The notes beneath the pieces are model-generated. The model saw only the letters and a list, made by a program, of their open reading frames with translations. It was not told the origin of the DNA and did no database searches. A stretch of DNA of 64,000 nt from Tolypocladium sp. Sup5 PDA-1 (lineage: Eukaryota > Ascomycota > Sordariomycetes > Hypocreales > Ophiocordycipitaceae). Location: positions 1,488,001-1,552,000 of the forward strand of contig JPHH03000001.1 of NCBI GenBank assembly GCA_000750105.3, read 5' to 3'. Below are positions 33,903 to 44,265 of this stretch, piece by piece. Made by a program: the position numbers and the translations under genes. Position 1 is the stretch's first letter; every line of letters begins with the position of its first letter.

Positions 33903-35796
33903 ATGGCATCTGATGAACAGATGCCTCCCGGCACGGTCCGGCTCAATGAAGGTATGTATGCCAACTCACAGCTTCGAGTCATACATGTCAGATCAAAGAC
34001 TAAACCCATCTACACAGCCTCGACGGGCAGCCTGGTGCTGCAGCCGAAGCCAACAGACGACCCAGATGACCCTCTGGTCAGTCAATGCCTGTCCTCCACT
34101 TCGTCGCCGCAGACCACGGAGCCCGGACTCCAGTCACTGACATGCACTGCGTATCCGTAGAACTGGGCCACATGGCGCAAGTGGCTCAACTACGGCATCG
34201 TGCTCGTCTACGTGCTCTTCACGTTCACGCTGCTCGACATCTCGTCGGTGGCCTACGCCCAGCTCGTCGACGAGCTGGGCATGACGTACCAGATCTCGAC
34301 CATCGCGTCGGCCGTCAACTTCGCCGGCCTGGCCGTGGGCTGCGTGGCGCTCATCCCGCTGACGTACCGCTACGGCCGGCGGCCCATCTACCTCTTCAGC
34401 GTCGCCGTGCAGCTCGCCTCGGCCATTTGGGCCGGGCTCGTCAAGTCGAACGGCGAGTACATTGCCGCGAACCTGGTCATGGGCATCGGCGGCGCCATCA
34501 GCGAGACGATTGTGCAGATCACCATCGCGGACCTGTTCTTCGTGCACCAGTACGCAAAGGTCAACGGCGTCTTCCTGTTCATGCAGGGCACTGGCGCCTT
34601 CCTGAGCCCCGTGGCCGCCGGCTTCATCGTCGCCTCGCAGGGCTGGCGCTGGATGTGGTACTGGAACGCCATCTTCCTGGGCGTGACGCTGCTGCTGGTG
34701 CTGTTCGCCTTCGAGGAGGCCACCTTCATCCCGTCCAGCGAGGGCGAGGCCATGGCGCCCCCGTCGTCGGCCAGCAGCGAGGAAGGGTTCGAGGGCCGCG
34801 CCGACGCGCAGAGCAAGAGTCAAAAGGAGCTGGACCCCGTGGAGATGAGCAGGACGACATCGCTGGCATCACGGCCCGCCCTCAGACAGCGCAGCCGCAA
34901 GCCCCTGCGTTCTCGCCTGGCCCTCATCACCAGGACGGGCGCGCCCATCAAGCACCACTTCATCACGCCCTTCATCATCCTCTTCGAGTTCCCCGCCGTG
35001 GCCTACACGGCCGTCACCTTTGGCGCGGTCCTCGCGTGGTTCTCGGTGCTCATCTCCATCTCCTCGACGCAGATGGTGGCCCCGCCGTACAACTTCAGCC
35101 CGGACCAGATCGGCCTGCTCAACCTCTGGCCCTTTGTGGGGCAGCTCATCGGCGCGCTCGGGGCCGGGTACATAAGCGACCGCTGGATCGTGGCCCTGGC
35201 GAAGCGCAACGGCGGCATCTACGAGCCCGAGATGCGCCTGTGGCTGGCGCTCCTCGGGGCGCCGCTGCTTGTGACGGGCGGCATCCTGATGTTTGGGATA
35301 GGCCTCGCGCATGTAAGTGCACGCACCAGTGAGGCGCCGCCGGAGCCGCGTAATAGGTGTCAACTAACCCTCCTTGTAGGAAGCCAATTGGGTTCTCCTT
35401 GCCATGGGCATTGCCATCTTTGCCTGCGGGTTCAGCGTCTGTCTCGACGTTGCGCTGGCGTATCTCACGGATACCTACCAGAACGTGAGCCTCCCCTTTG
35501 ACCTTGAACCGTTGAATCCAGACTCGGCTTGGCTAACATGAATGAAGATGATCGGTGATGCGCTCGTGGCCGTCGTGTTTGTCCGCAACGCCATCTCAGT
35601 GGTCGTTTTGTTCTGTCTCAGCCCCTGGCTCGACGGGATGGGAATGCAAAACATGTTCATCCTGGTTGGCGTCATCTCCTTTTTGTTCTGCATGGTGCCC
35701 GTGCCGCTGTTGATATGGGGGAAGCGGGCTCGCATCGCTACGGCAGCCAAGTATAGATATTACTCGCTTCGGCAGCCAGGACACCGCCCTGTGTGA
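33903..35796 (+). CDS. MFS transporter (HOL1-like DHA1 group)
   Basis: Five exons, 33903-33951, 34018-34076, 34161-35312, 35380-35484 and 35548-35796, coding for 537 residues. Donors are GTATGT, GTCAGT, GTAAGT and GTGAGC. The N-terminus has MPPGTVRL, TGSLVLQPKPTDDPDDPL and NWATWRKW, the fungal signature before helix 1. Motif A-like YRYGRRPIYLF and VNGVFLFMQGTGAFLSPV follow. The long central loop is Ser/Arg-rich. The C-terminal half carries NFSPDQIGLLNLWPFVGQL and AYLTDTYQNMIGDALVAVVFV. Exon 3 is strikingly GC-rich with C/G third positions, unlike the neighbouring decayed genes. It is convergent with the Zn2Cys6 gene, and its upstream region (about 870 bp) is shared with the decayed oxidoreductase. 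Substrate unknown. Confidence 0.9.
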
Positions 35797-36222
35797 GGAG
35801 CTGAGAGCCGCATACGCTACAGTAGAATGCGTGCGATTTGGAATTGTCAGGGCCAAGGAGAGTTTGGTGGTCGTAATGACCCGAAGCGATATGAGAATTC
35901 GATGCTGGCTCGTGACGCTAGGGAGCATTCCATCCCTTTCCGTTCCCATCATGCATGTGGCCGCACGAATTGACAGTTCTGCTGAAAGTATCATCGTATC
36001 ATCAAACGCCAACGCATTATAACGTTGGGGTTATCACACCCCCAAGGTGATACCAGTACAAGCTCGTAAACCGCCGCCGCGCCTCCCACGCAGCGGCCAG
36101 CACCCTCTTGATGCGCTCGCGGAACGACCACGACCACTCCCCAATGGACGACATGCGCGACACCCACTGCGCCCACTCGCCCTCGTCCTGCACCTCCAGG
36201 CACGCGACCATGAGCGGCATAT

Positions 36223-37452
36223 CTATACATGACGGTGCCCCGGTGGTGCCCTCCCGGTGGCGAGGAACGTCATGTCGAGCTGCGTGAGGATGCTCGTGGC
36301 CAGCGCTGATGCCACGCGATCCTCGGCCCCGAATGGGTGTCGTAGACGATGGATGATGAGCAGCGCCGTGGTTGGCATGACCTGCGTCTGGCAGATGATA
36401 TGTGCAACTTCAGTTGGCGTATATCGCGCGGTCAATCCGTCTGGCACGGAGGGCCGCCAGTTGCGAATATCCAGCTCCAAGGCGTCCAGGGACTCGGCCA
36501 TGTCCGCCATCGCACCCCCGTCCTCCCGGCTGCCGAGCAGCATGGCACTGTTCAGTTCACATAAGTCGTAAAAGAAAGGCAGCAGAGTCGTGCACAGCCC
36601 GACGTAGCGATCTACGCGGCACGGCTCCGCGAGCGGCCTGAAGCGCAGCGTCGAGGATCTGGTCAGCAGCAGGCACTCGGTCGTCTCGGTGAGGACGATG
36701 CAGCTGAGTAACCCAAGGCCCCCGAGCTTCTCGCCATAGCTTCCGAGGTCGAGGCCGTAGACGGGCTTGATGAGGCTGAGCGTCTGATCGCAGATGGCGA
36801 GCACGTCGCTGGCCCCGCGCTTCAGCACAAAGGTGAGGATCGCGACGCCCAGCACCAGACATGACGAGATCTCCTGCGCGTCCTTGACCTTGAGCGAGCG
36901 CAGGGTCGATATCGCGGACGAGGCCCGCCGATAGCCGTCGTTTACCTGCAGCTCGTCGGGGGGGGACGACGGGTCGTCACCCCACACCAGGGCGCAGGCC
37001 ATGAAGGCGTCCTGGACGGTCGTCCTCGCGGCGAGGAAGTGCGAGATGAGCACCTCGCGGTGCATCTCGACGAAGCTGGGGCCGAGAATTAACTGCTCTA
37101 TGATGTCGTCCCGCGTGACCATCCGTTGCAGATACCGGACCGAGTCCGCGTCGTGCGAGACGTGGCCAAGGACGGAGAGTCTGCCCGACAACAGAAGGGC
37201 CTGTGTGTCTAGCGACCCGATCGCGGATTCGCTTGTACATGACGACGATGATGTGCTCGCGCTGTCTCGGTCCGGCAGAGGCGCGTATGACTGCGGGCGA
37301 CGACCCGGTCGCTTCAAGGGGCGTTTGCTCTGGCAGCCCCGACGCAGGCGCGCACACCGCCGACACTTGGTCGAGCCCGCCGTCCATTGGCAGCGCTCCT
37401 TGAGGGCGTGGCATCGGTCGCAAGACCGCGGGAGCTGTGATTCGTGGACCAT
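36223..37452 (-). CDS. Zn2Cys6 transcription factor with shifted 3' end
   Basis: The N-terminal zinc cluster C-x2-C-x6-C-x8-C-x2-C-x6-C (SCDRCHALKERC, then CRRCARLRRGC, residues about 11-40) is followed by a basic linker (KRPLKRPGRRPQS). A fungal C6-factor middle region holds FVEMHREVLISHFLAARTTVQDAFMACAL in segments and ends at TFLATGRAPPGHRHV. The present stop at 36223 truncates it. In another frame the same strand continues as CIDMPLMVACLEV to RRFTSLYWYHLGG, ending at 36017, which is where family C-termini lie. The switch falls in an imperfect direct repeat (ACCGGGAGGGCACC and ACCGGGGCACC, about 36231-36255), so an 11-base duplication probably shifted the frame. Convergent with the MFS gene. 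Confidence 0.82.
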   Translation of the reverse strand: MVHESQLPRSCDRCHALKERCQWTAGSTKCRRCARLRRGCQSKRPLKRPGRRPQSYAPLPDRDSASTSSSSCTSESAIGSLDTQALLLSGRLSVLGHVSHDADSVRYLQRMVTRDDIIEQLILGPSFVEMHREVLISHFLAARTTVQDAFMACALVWGDDPSSPPDELQVNDGYRRASSAISTLRSLKVKDAQEISSCLVLGVAILTFVLKRGASDVLAICDQTLSLIKPVYGLDLGSYGEKLGGLGLLSCIVLTETTECLLLTRSSTLRFRPLAEPCRVDRYVGLCTTLLPFFYDLCELNSAMLLGSREDGGAMADMAESLDALELDIRNWRPSVPDGLTARYTPTEVAHIICQTQVMPTTALLIIHRLRHPFGAEDRVASALATSILTQLDMTFLATGRAPPGHRHV

Positions 37453-37605
37453 GCCTGTTTGTACCTGGGATTCAAGGCTAAGGGGATAACATTGAAGGCC
37501 AAGTCATGAGGAGGCCAGGTTGCCCCAAGGGGAGACCCGGCATGCGCGTTCGGTGGACGTTGGGGGGCTCCTTCGTCTTCCCCCCGCACCGACACCCTTC
37601 CCTAC

Positions 37606-37681
37606 GCGGGGCCCTAGTTGCCCTATGCCGGTTAGTTATCAGCGTCCACCTTAATAGGTTAGCTAGGATAGCTTACGAATA
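37606..37681. repeat. Interspersed repeat, copy A
   Basis: Partner of 39907-39977. It starts GCGGGGCCCTAGTTGCCCTA and ends GATAGCTTACGAATA. It differs from copy B mainly by transitions, with A/T in this copy where B has G/C. Confidence 0.75.
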
Positions 37682-37928
37682 CAAAACTATAGGTCAAGAC
37701 TCAAGGGTAATTCGTAAAATTAAGCGCCCGTAGGTGCCCGTAGGTGGCCTATATTAAAACTGATTCCGGCCGGTGTTCCCGTTCCTTTGGACATAGCCCT
37801 GCCGCGTGGCTTCATCCCGGCTAGTACAGCCCAGTACTAATATCAGTCCTCTGGTCCATCTGTGCTCGCTACGCACGTACTCCGTAGCTCTTTCTCTTCT
37901 GTAAATCCGCGAAAGAAATCGCGGCCCG

Positions 37929-38618
37929 ATGGCGAGCCCACTCCAGCACCAACAGGACTCTCAAGCCACTGCCACGAACGATGCGCCAGATCGTTTTGCC
38001 AAGTAGGAAGACTACGATGGGTTCAGACGGGAATCTTTTGCCAGTCTCCGACTTCATTGGCCACTCTTTGGGCCTATTACCCACATCACGGTTGCGGATG
38101 ACCCGACAGACCATATAAATCCATTTGGTCTTCGTCCATACCTTACACGCCAACCTGATGGATCGACGTCTGTCCATCCAGTTGCTAGTCTATCCGTGTC
38201 CAATCCTCGAGCATCCTCCATCCCCGTCGAATGCGACTTGCTATCAGAATGGGAGTCGCACTAGCCAGAATACCACGAAGCTCAGTGTGTGGCAGTGGAC
38301 AGTGAGGAGCCAAACTGCCCGGAATGCGGTGAGAAGCGCTACGAAGCACCGCCACCACTACTGGTTAAATCAAGAGAGAAGCCATTTGTTACTACTGGGG
38401 ATTATATGGACCAGGTGAATCCGTGGTTGTTAAGTCTCCAGGATCAACCTTTTCAGGCATTCGACGTCTATAATTCGAGTTCAATCGGGAAGCGAGGCTC
38501 TCACACCCGCGCCTGGGTCGTTAACTGGAGTCCTGACATGATTTCTCCAATTGAGGACGAGGGCCCTCTGGTGATGGAGAGAGAATGGAAAGTGCTTCAG
38601 AATTCCGCTAAAGGATGA
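37929..38618 (+). pseudogene. Uncharacterised fungal family ORF with two in-frame TAG codons
   Basis: From ATG 37929 one frame runs 229 codons to 38618, interrupted only by TAG at 38004-38006 and at 38262-38264. Protein-like blocks fill the whole frame: DYDGFRRESFASLRLHWP, ITHITVADDPTDHINPFGL, DGSTSVHPVASLSVSNP, CPECGEKRYEAPPP, KSREKPFVTTGDYMDQVNPW. I recall an uncharacterised Pezizomycotina family with this CPECGE and REKPFVT...HPWL layout; function unknown. Both stops can be derived from CAG by one C-to-T change, and no indel is needed. The 3' part (38289-38618) remains open and has its own ATG. Confidence 0.75.
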
Positions 38619-40576
38619 AAAAATGACAGCATGGTCTAGGAGGAGCTGGAATGGCAATAGTTCTTTGGTCTCATTCTGGCTCGTTCAGGCTGGCGGGAGG
38701 GGCAGATTAGCAGTACCGCCATATTATTGTAGTAAACTTGAACTTCCACATAATAAATGGTGTTGCATGAGGCTAGACGTGGACGAGGACATGGCCTGTG
38801 TCTTATGCCAACCCGCCGACGCCGCCAAGTGCGGAAGAACCTCTGCAGACGCCATTCTCTGCTTGTGTTGATCATACTGCGCCGTACATATCGCAAGCCA
38901 TAAGGTACTTGCGACGTTCTGAGGCCGCACCTTTAACTACGCAGACGTGAGTGAGCTCAGATCGTCACATGCCAGGCGCTGCTTGAGCTGTCTAGCTTCC
39001 GCACACGACTGCGGACGCAGGCCGGCGTCAGCACCGGAGAGCGCAGGTGAACCCGCAGGCGCCGTCACCTTCGTATGCCAAAGTTCATGCGACTGTTCGC
39101 TGAATTCCCTCGCCCTTCCTCGCTGCTTCCAATTCTCAATTTTCTGTTAATGGCACTGGCCTGGTTGCGTCTTTCGCTCAACAGCGTGCCGTCATCTCCT
39201 TCGCCTGCCACCGCCGCCACTTCACTAGGGGTGCTTCCTCCAGAGAGCGAAGTGCAGCAGGTACAGTGTTGACGTTCTGCCCATGCCCGAACCCGATGAC
39301 GTTGTTTGTGGCTGCATTATTTGATTCGTGGGGCTTGTGTACGGACTCACGGAGTAATTAGAGCTCCCCTAACGGCCCTCACGATGGCTGGCCGGCCGGG
39401 ACCTCGAACCACAGTTCGCACCCACTTTCTGTCCCTGATGCCCCCGTGTCCGCTGCCCCAGACGTCGGGCACTGCAGGGGAGGAGAAAGCAGCTAGGTAC
39501 GGACTAGACTGAAGGATGGTTGGTTCATCTGTGAGCCATCAGGTGAATGACAACCCTGAATGTTGCTATGCCCTCAGCGTCCACTCGCGGTCAGCAAACC
39601 GGACTGCGGATGGCTGATATTGGCTTGAGACATACGGACTATCCGCCGCGAAGTCGTGACTTATTCACATCCTGCGGCTGTTAAGAGACTGATGTTTCCC
39701 ATATCTTCGAATGAGGCCTCGGTATTCTCCAGTGCCTCGGCCGTACCCCCACAATCTCGGGCGAGGATTGAGTGTCTTTGCCGACGTCGGTCCAGTGTAA
39801 CACTTACAGCCACCCGAGGCTTTTCCGGATGTCAATGCCGGTACGAAGTAGCTCAACCCATCTCCATCTTCCCCCACACTCCGTGTCCACCAACTCCCCT
39901 CCCCGCGCGGGGCCCCGGTTGCCCTGTGCCGGCTGTCTATTAGCGCCCGCCTAATGGTGCAGCCAGCTTACGAATAAATGACTGGAGGTACTCCGTATAA
40001 GGGGTTCGACCTCTAGAGCAATATTGACCAAGAACGGGCCGAATATCTCGACTCCAACCCAGTAGCAGTGCGAAGCTACAGTGGGGCCACTCGCCCCAGA
40101 TGACCCTTGTTCTGACGCGATTACTTCGGGTGACTTTGAGACCTAACAAAAACAAGAGGTGTGCGATGTAGCTCTTGGTAAAGGGCGGGATCGTCAGGAC
40201 TCCCATTATAAGCCAACGTCTGTGAGGGACCAAGTACCTTCAATGCTCGGATGGTAATTGGCACTCAACCCTGCAAGTGACCCAGCTGTAGTGGTTCGTA
40301 CTGCTACTGGGATCGGTTCATGTTCGGGATGATCACGAGCATGATGCGATGGAGGCTGGGCATTTCACCGAAAAACATGCCGCTTCATCGTCCGGACCAT
40401 GCCATTAGCGCTTCAACTGAGCCGTACATCACCCGAGATGGAGTTCGGGTGATGGAGTTCGGAGGATGCCCAAGATGAGCATGGAAAGATATAAGAACGT
40501 CCAATGCCATCCCATAACATCTTGACGGCCAACTCCAGACTCTCATGACATATCACCTATAGAGCCACCTTTCAAG
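38619..40576. other. Intergenic, upstream of the GH3 gene
   Basis: About 2 kb with no supported gene. It holds copy B of the interspersed repeat, a TACTCCGTA motif at 39990, and GATGGAGTTCGG twice at about 40438-40462 in the distal GH3 promoter. Confidence 0.5.
39907..39977. repeat. Interspersed repeat, copy B
   Basis: Partner of 37606-37681, reading GCGGGGCCCCGGTTGCCCTG and ending AGCTTACGAATA. This copy is richer in G/C at the differing positions. Confidence 0.75.
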
Positions 40577-43471
40577 ATGGGTCTCTCGTTTATTGGTGCA
40601 GGCATGGCCGTGCTTGCGGCTCTGCCAGCGGTCCAGGCCCAGGAAGTCATCACCGAGGACTCTTACTTCTTCGGGCAGTCGCCGCCTGTATTCCCTTCGC
40701 GTCAGTCGCCACGAAACCTCCCAATTCCATCAATAGCCTACGTATTGCTGACCTGCATATATCTACAGCTAAGATTTCGGGTGTTGGAACCTGGGCAACT
40801 GCCTACTCCAAGGCAAAGGCGATGGTGGCCCAGATGACGCTGGAAGAGAAGGTAAGCGGCAAGCCTGGTTTCTGCTTCGTCCTCTGCCGCGATATTAACA
40901 TTGACACACGCAGGTAAATCTCACGGCGGGATATGCCGCCCCGAACGGCTGCTCTGGGACAATACCTGCAATCGAGCGGTTGGGCTTTCCCGGCATGTGT
41001 GTCAGTGACGCTGGTAATGGTCTTCGAAACACCGACTTTGTGAGCTCGTGGCCAAGCGGTATTCATGTTGGCGCTTCGTGAGTTTCCCAGTGATGCGCCC
41101 TTGAAGAGGCCATCTGACAATTCTCGCCTTTGTAGGTGGAACAAGGACTTGACTCACCAGAGAGGCATGGCCATGGGAGAGGAATTCAAGAGAAAGGGGG
41201 TGAACATGCTTCTCGGTCCTGTTGTTGGCCCTGTTGGTCGAGTGGTTGAAGGTGGCCGGAACTGGGAAGGTAAATTCTCCTGACAATTCTAGCAAATCGA
41301 GCTGGACAGCTGACGTCTGAAGGTTTCTCGGTCGACCCATACCTTAGCGGCGCCCTGGTGCATGAGACCGTTGCCGGAGTCCAGGGTGTCGGCGTCATAA
41401 CGAGCACGAAGGTTTGTCCATCTCACACAGACCAGGCGAGGACGCCAATTACATGTGCCTAACACTATGTTAGCATTTTATCGGAAACGAGCAAGAGACA
41501 GACCGCAATCCATCTCTGAACAACTCTGCCGTCTCCTCCAACATCGACGATGTCACTATGCATGAACTTTATCTCTGGTATGCACTGATGCCCGGCGGAC
41601 AAACCCTTCTGCTGCTTTTCTGTCTAGATCTAACTTCATGGCAGGCCTTTCCAGGATGCTCTGCATGCTGGCACCGGAAATATCATGTGTTCCTACGAGA
41701 GAATCAACAACTCGTATGGCTGCCAGAATAGCAAGTCCCTCAACGGGATTCTAAAAGAAGAGCTCGGCTTCCAGGTAAGACAACCATTCCTTCCTTCTTC
41801 CGTGCCGTCTGACCAAGAGCAGGGTTTTGTGGTTTCAGACTGGTACGCGCAGCACGCCGGTGCTGATGCTGCTCTCGCTGGGCTGGACGTGGCGATGCCC
41901 GACGGCGGAATTTTCTGGGGAGCTAACCTCACGAGGAGCGTAACCAATGGTTCCGTCCCGGAAGCGAGAGTCAATGATATGGCTACTCGGCAAGTCTTCG
42001 CCATAGCCTGAAATAGGCTGCCCCGCTGACAGATGTTAGGGTCCTTGCGACTTGGTATCAGATGGGCCAGGACAAAGGCTTCCCCGTTCCTGGTATAGGC
42101 ATGCCCGCCAATCTGTCTCTTCCGCATCATATCGTGGACGCTAGAGACCCCAAGGACAAGCCAACCCTCTCCAACGGTGCTGTGGAGGGGCACGTTCTGG
42201 TCAAGAACGTCAAGGACGCGCTACCCCTGAAGAAGCCGAAGCTACTATCGGTGTTTGGCTACTCGGCCAAAGCTCCCGATCAAAACAACATTGCCAGCGG
42301 GGCCTTTTCAGCCTGGAGCCTTGGTCTCGAGTCCGGCGATGTTGCAAAGCTCACTTCCGAACTCCTGGCAGCCTTCACTGGACAGAGTAAAGCACCAGTG
42401 TCGGCGATAGCCTTCGACGGCACGCTCCTCTCTGGTGGAGGATCAGGTGCAACGTCGCAGTCGACTTTCATCTCGCCGTTCAATGCGATCGTTTCTCGAG
42501 CTGATGTGGACAACACTCAGCTGTTCTGGGACTTTTACTCACCGGATCCTCTAGTCATGGGAGCCAGTGATGCCTGCTTGGTCATGGGCAACGCGTTCTC
42601 AACAGAGGGTGTCGACCGTCCCGGCTTGCGGGACGACTACACCGACGGTCTGATCCTCCACGTCGCCAACCGCTGTGCGAACACTATCGTCATATTGCAC
42701 AACGCCGGCACAAGGCTCGTTGACCAGTGGATCGAGCACCCCAATGTCACGGCCGTCGTCTTTGCGCACCTGCCCGGCCAAGATAGCGGAAAGGCGCTGG
42801 TGTCGCTCCTCTACGGGGACAGCAACTTCTCCGGCAAGCTGCCGTACACGGTCGCCAAGAACGAGTCCGACTACGGCGCCGTCCTCCACCCGGACCAGCC
42901 GGCCGGCCGCTTCCTCAATTTCCCCCAGAGCAACTTCACCGAGGGCGTTTACATCGACTACCGGCACTTCGACCGCGAGGCCATCGAGCCGCGCTTCGAG
43001 TTTGGTTTCGGGCTGAGCTACACGACGTTCGCATACCGCAGCCTGAAGGCCAGCCTCGTCGCGACGGCCAATACGGCAGCGTACCCGACCGGCCCGGTCA
43101 TCGAGGGCGGACAGATGGATCTCTGGGACATCGTGGCGCGCGTGTCGGCCGAGGTGGCCAACACGGGTCGGGTGGATGGCGCCGAGGTCGCGCAGCTGTA
43201 TGTCGGCATCCCCGGCGCCCCGGCGCGGCAGCTGCGCGGGTTTGAGAAGCCCGCGATCAGGGCGGGCAGGACGGCGACGGTGACGTTTGAGCTGACGCGC
43301 CGGGATTTGAGCGTCTGGGACGTCGTCGCGCAGAAGTGGCGGCTGCAGAGCGGGAGCTACCAGATCTACGTTGGCGGTAGCAGCCGGAAGCTGCCCCTAA
43401 CGGGCTCGTTGACGTTGACCGTGTCCGGTGGAAACCACCCGCATACGAAGCGACTAGCCAAGGGCAGCTAA
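40577..43471 (+). CDS. GH3 beta-glucosidase, secreted
   Basis: Nine exons: 40577-40700, 40769-40851, 40914-41077, 41136-41269, 41323-41411, 41474-41577, 41645-41774, 41823-41989 and 42040-43471, coding for 808 residues. Intron 8 (41990-42039) uses a GC-AG donor (GCAAGT). The signal peptide ends near AVQAQ. The GH3 N domain has MTLEEKVNLTAG, PGMCVSDAGNGLR, NMLLGPVVGPVGR, GRNWEG, KHFIGNEQE, MHELYLWPFQDA, and GFVVSDWYAQHAG, whose Asp is the catalytic nucleophile. The C domain has VILHNAGTRLVDQW and FGFGLSYTTF; the fibronectin-III-like tail follows (GAEVAQLYVG, LRGFEKP). It hydrolyses beta-glucosides, likely in extracellular cellulose or plant-glycoside use. All landmarks are intact. Confidence 0.95.
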
Positions 43472-44265
43472 GAGCGTGATGGGAGTTATCGGGGATGAGC
43501 CAAGAGGCAGGAGAGGGTCTGATCAACAGGAATACCCTCGTCTCATCAGGTGACTCTGAGTGGCATCATGGCGGCAGGCGGCTTATGACGCACGGATGTG
43601 GTTCCCATGTTCGTCAAGGTGGCATTTGGTGTCTTTAGACTGCTTTCAGGTTAGAACTTGAGCACAAATCGTGGCATCGTCTCGCTGTAGAGGCGTTGAT
43701 CCTGCGAGGGTAGTTGTCAGTGCTCATGCTATTTCACTATATTTCTTCACGGGACAGGCTGCCCGTACTCCGTAGTCATGGCCCAAGAAGTCAGTAGATG
43801 TCCTGGCTTGGCCCTGAGTCGTGATCCAGACGTTTAGGTGCCATTCCGTCATATGTGCATGCTCATCCACTCACTATCCGAGCGCCATCCATGGTACCGC
43901 CTTGACTGTTCTTCTATTTTTGGGTCGTTCGGTATCTACTGTGCCAAATGGCGAATTTTAAACTAAACGTATCGATGATTCGCAATCAAGTTCAGAGTTT
44001 CACGTGCTTAGATCAGTTAAGTGGTTTACTGTAAAAACCCATGATCGATCCGTCCAATTTCTCACGTTGCGACTGATAAGCCGGTGGCCGCCGTGACTCC
44101 CGCTTATTCATTCCTCATTAGGATGTCCGAAAGTATTTAAACTACTCGCAAATAAAAGCACGGAAGAAGTCAAGGACATCAGCCAGTCCTCAACGCCGTG
44201 TCACCCGTCCCGCATCCGATGTTCGTACCACTCTCCTTTATTCGTCAAATGCTTGCCTCAGCACG
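43472..44265. other. Intergenic between convergent genes
   Basis: About 0.8 kb between the GH3 stop and the carotenoid oxygenase stop. A TACTCCGTA motif lies at 43766. Nothing else recognised. Confidence 0.55.

Noticed and set aside
34085..35332. 415-aa plus ORF rich in Arg/His/Gly inside the MFS gene
   Set aside because: Alternative-frame shadow of the very GC-rich MFS exon 3.
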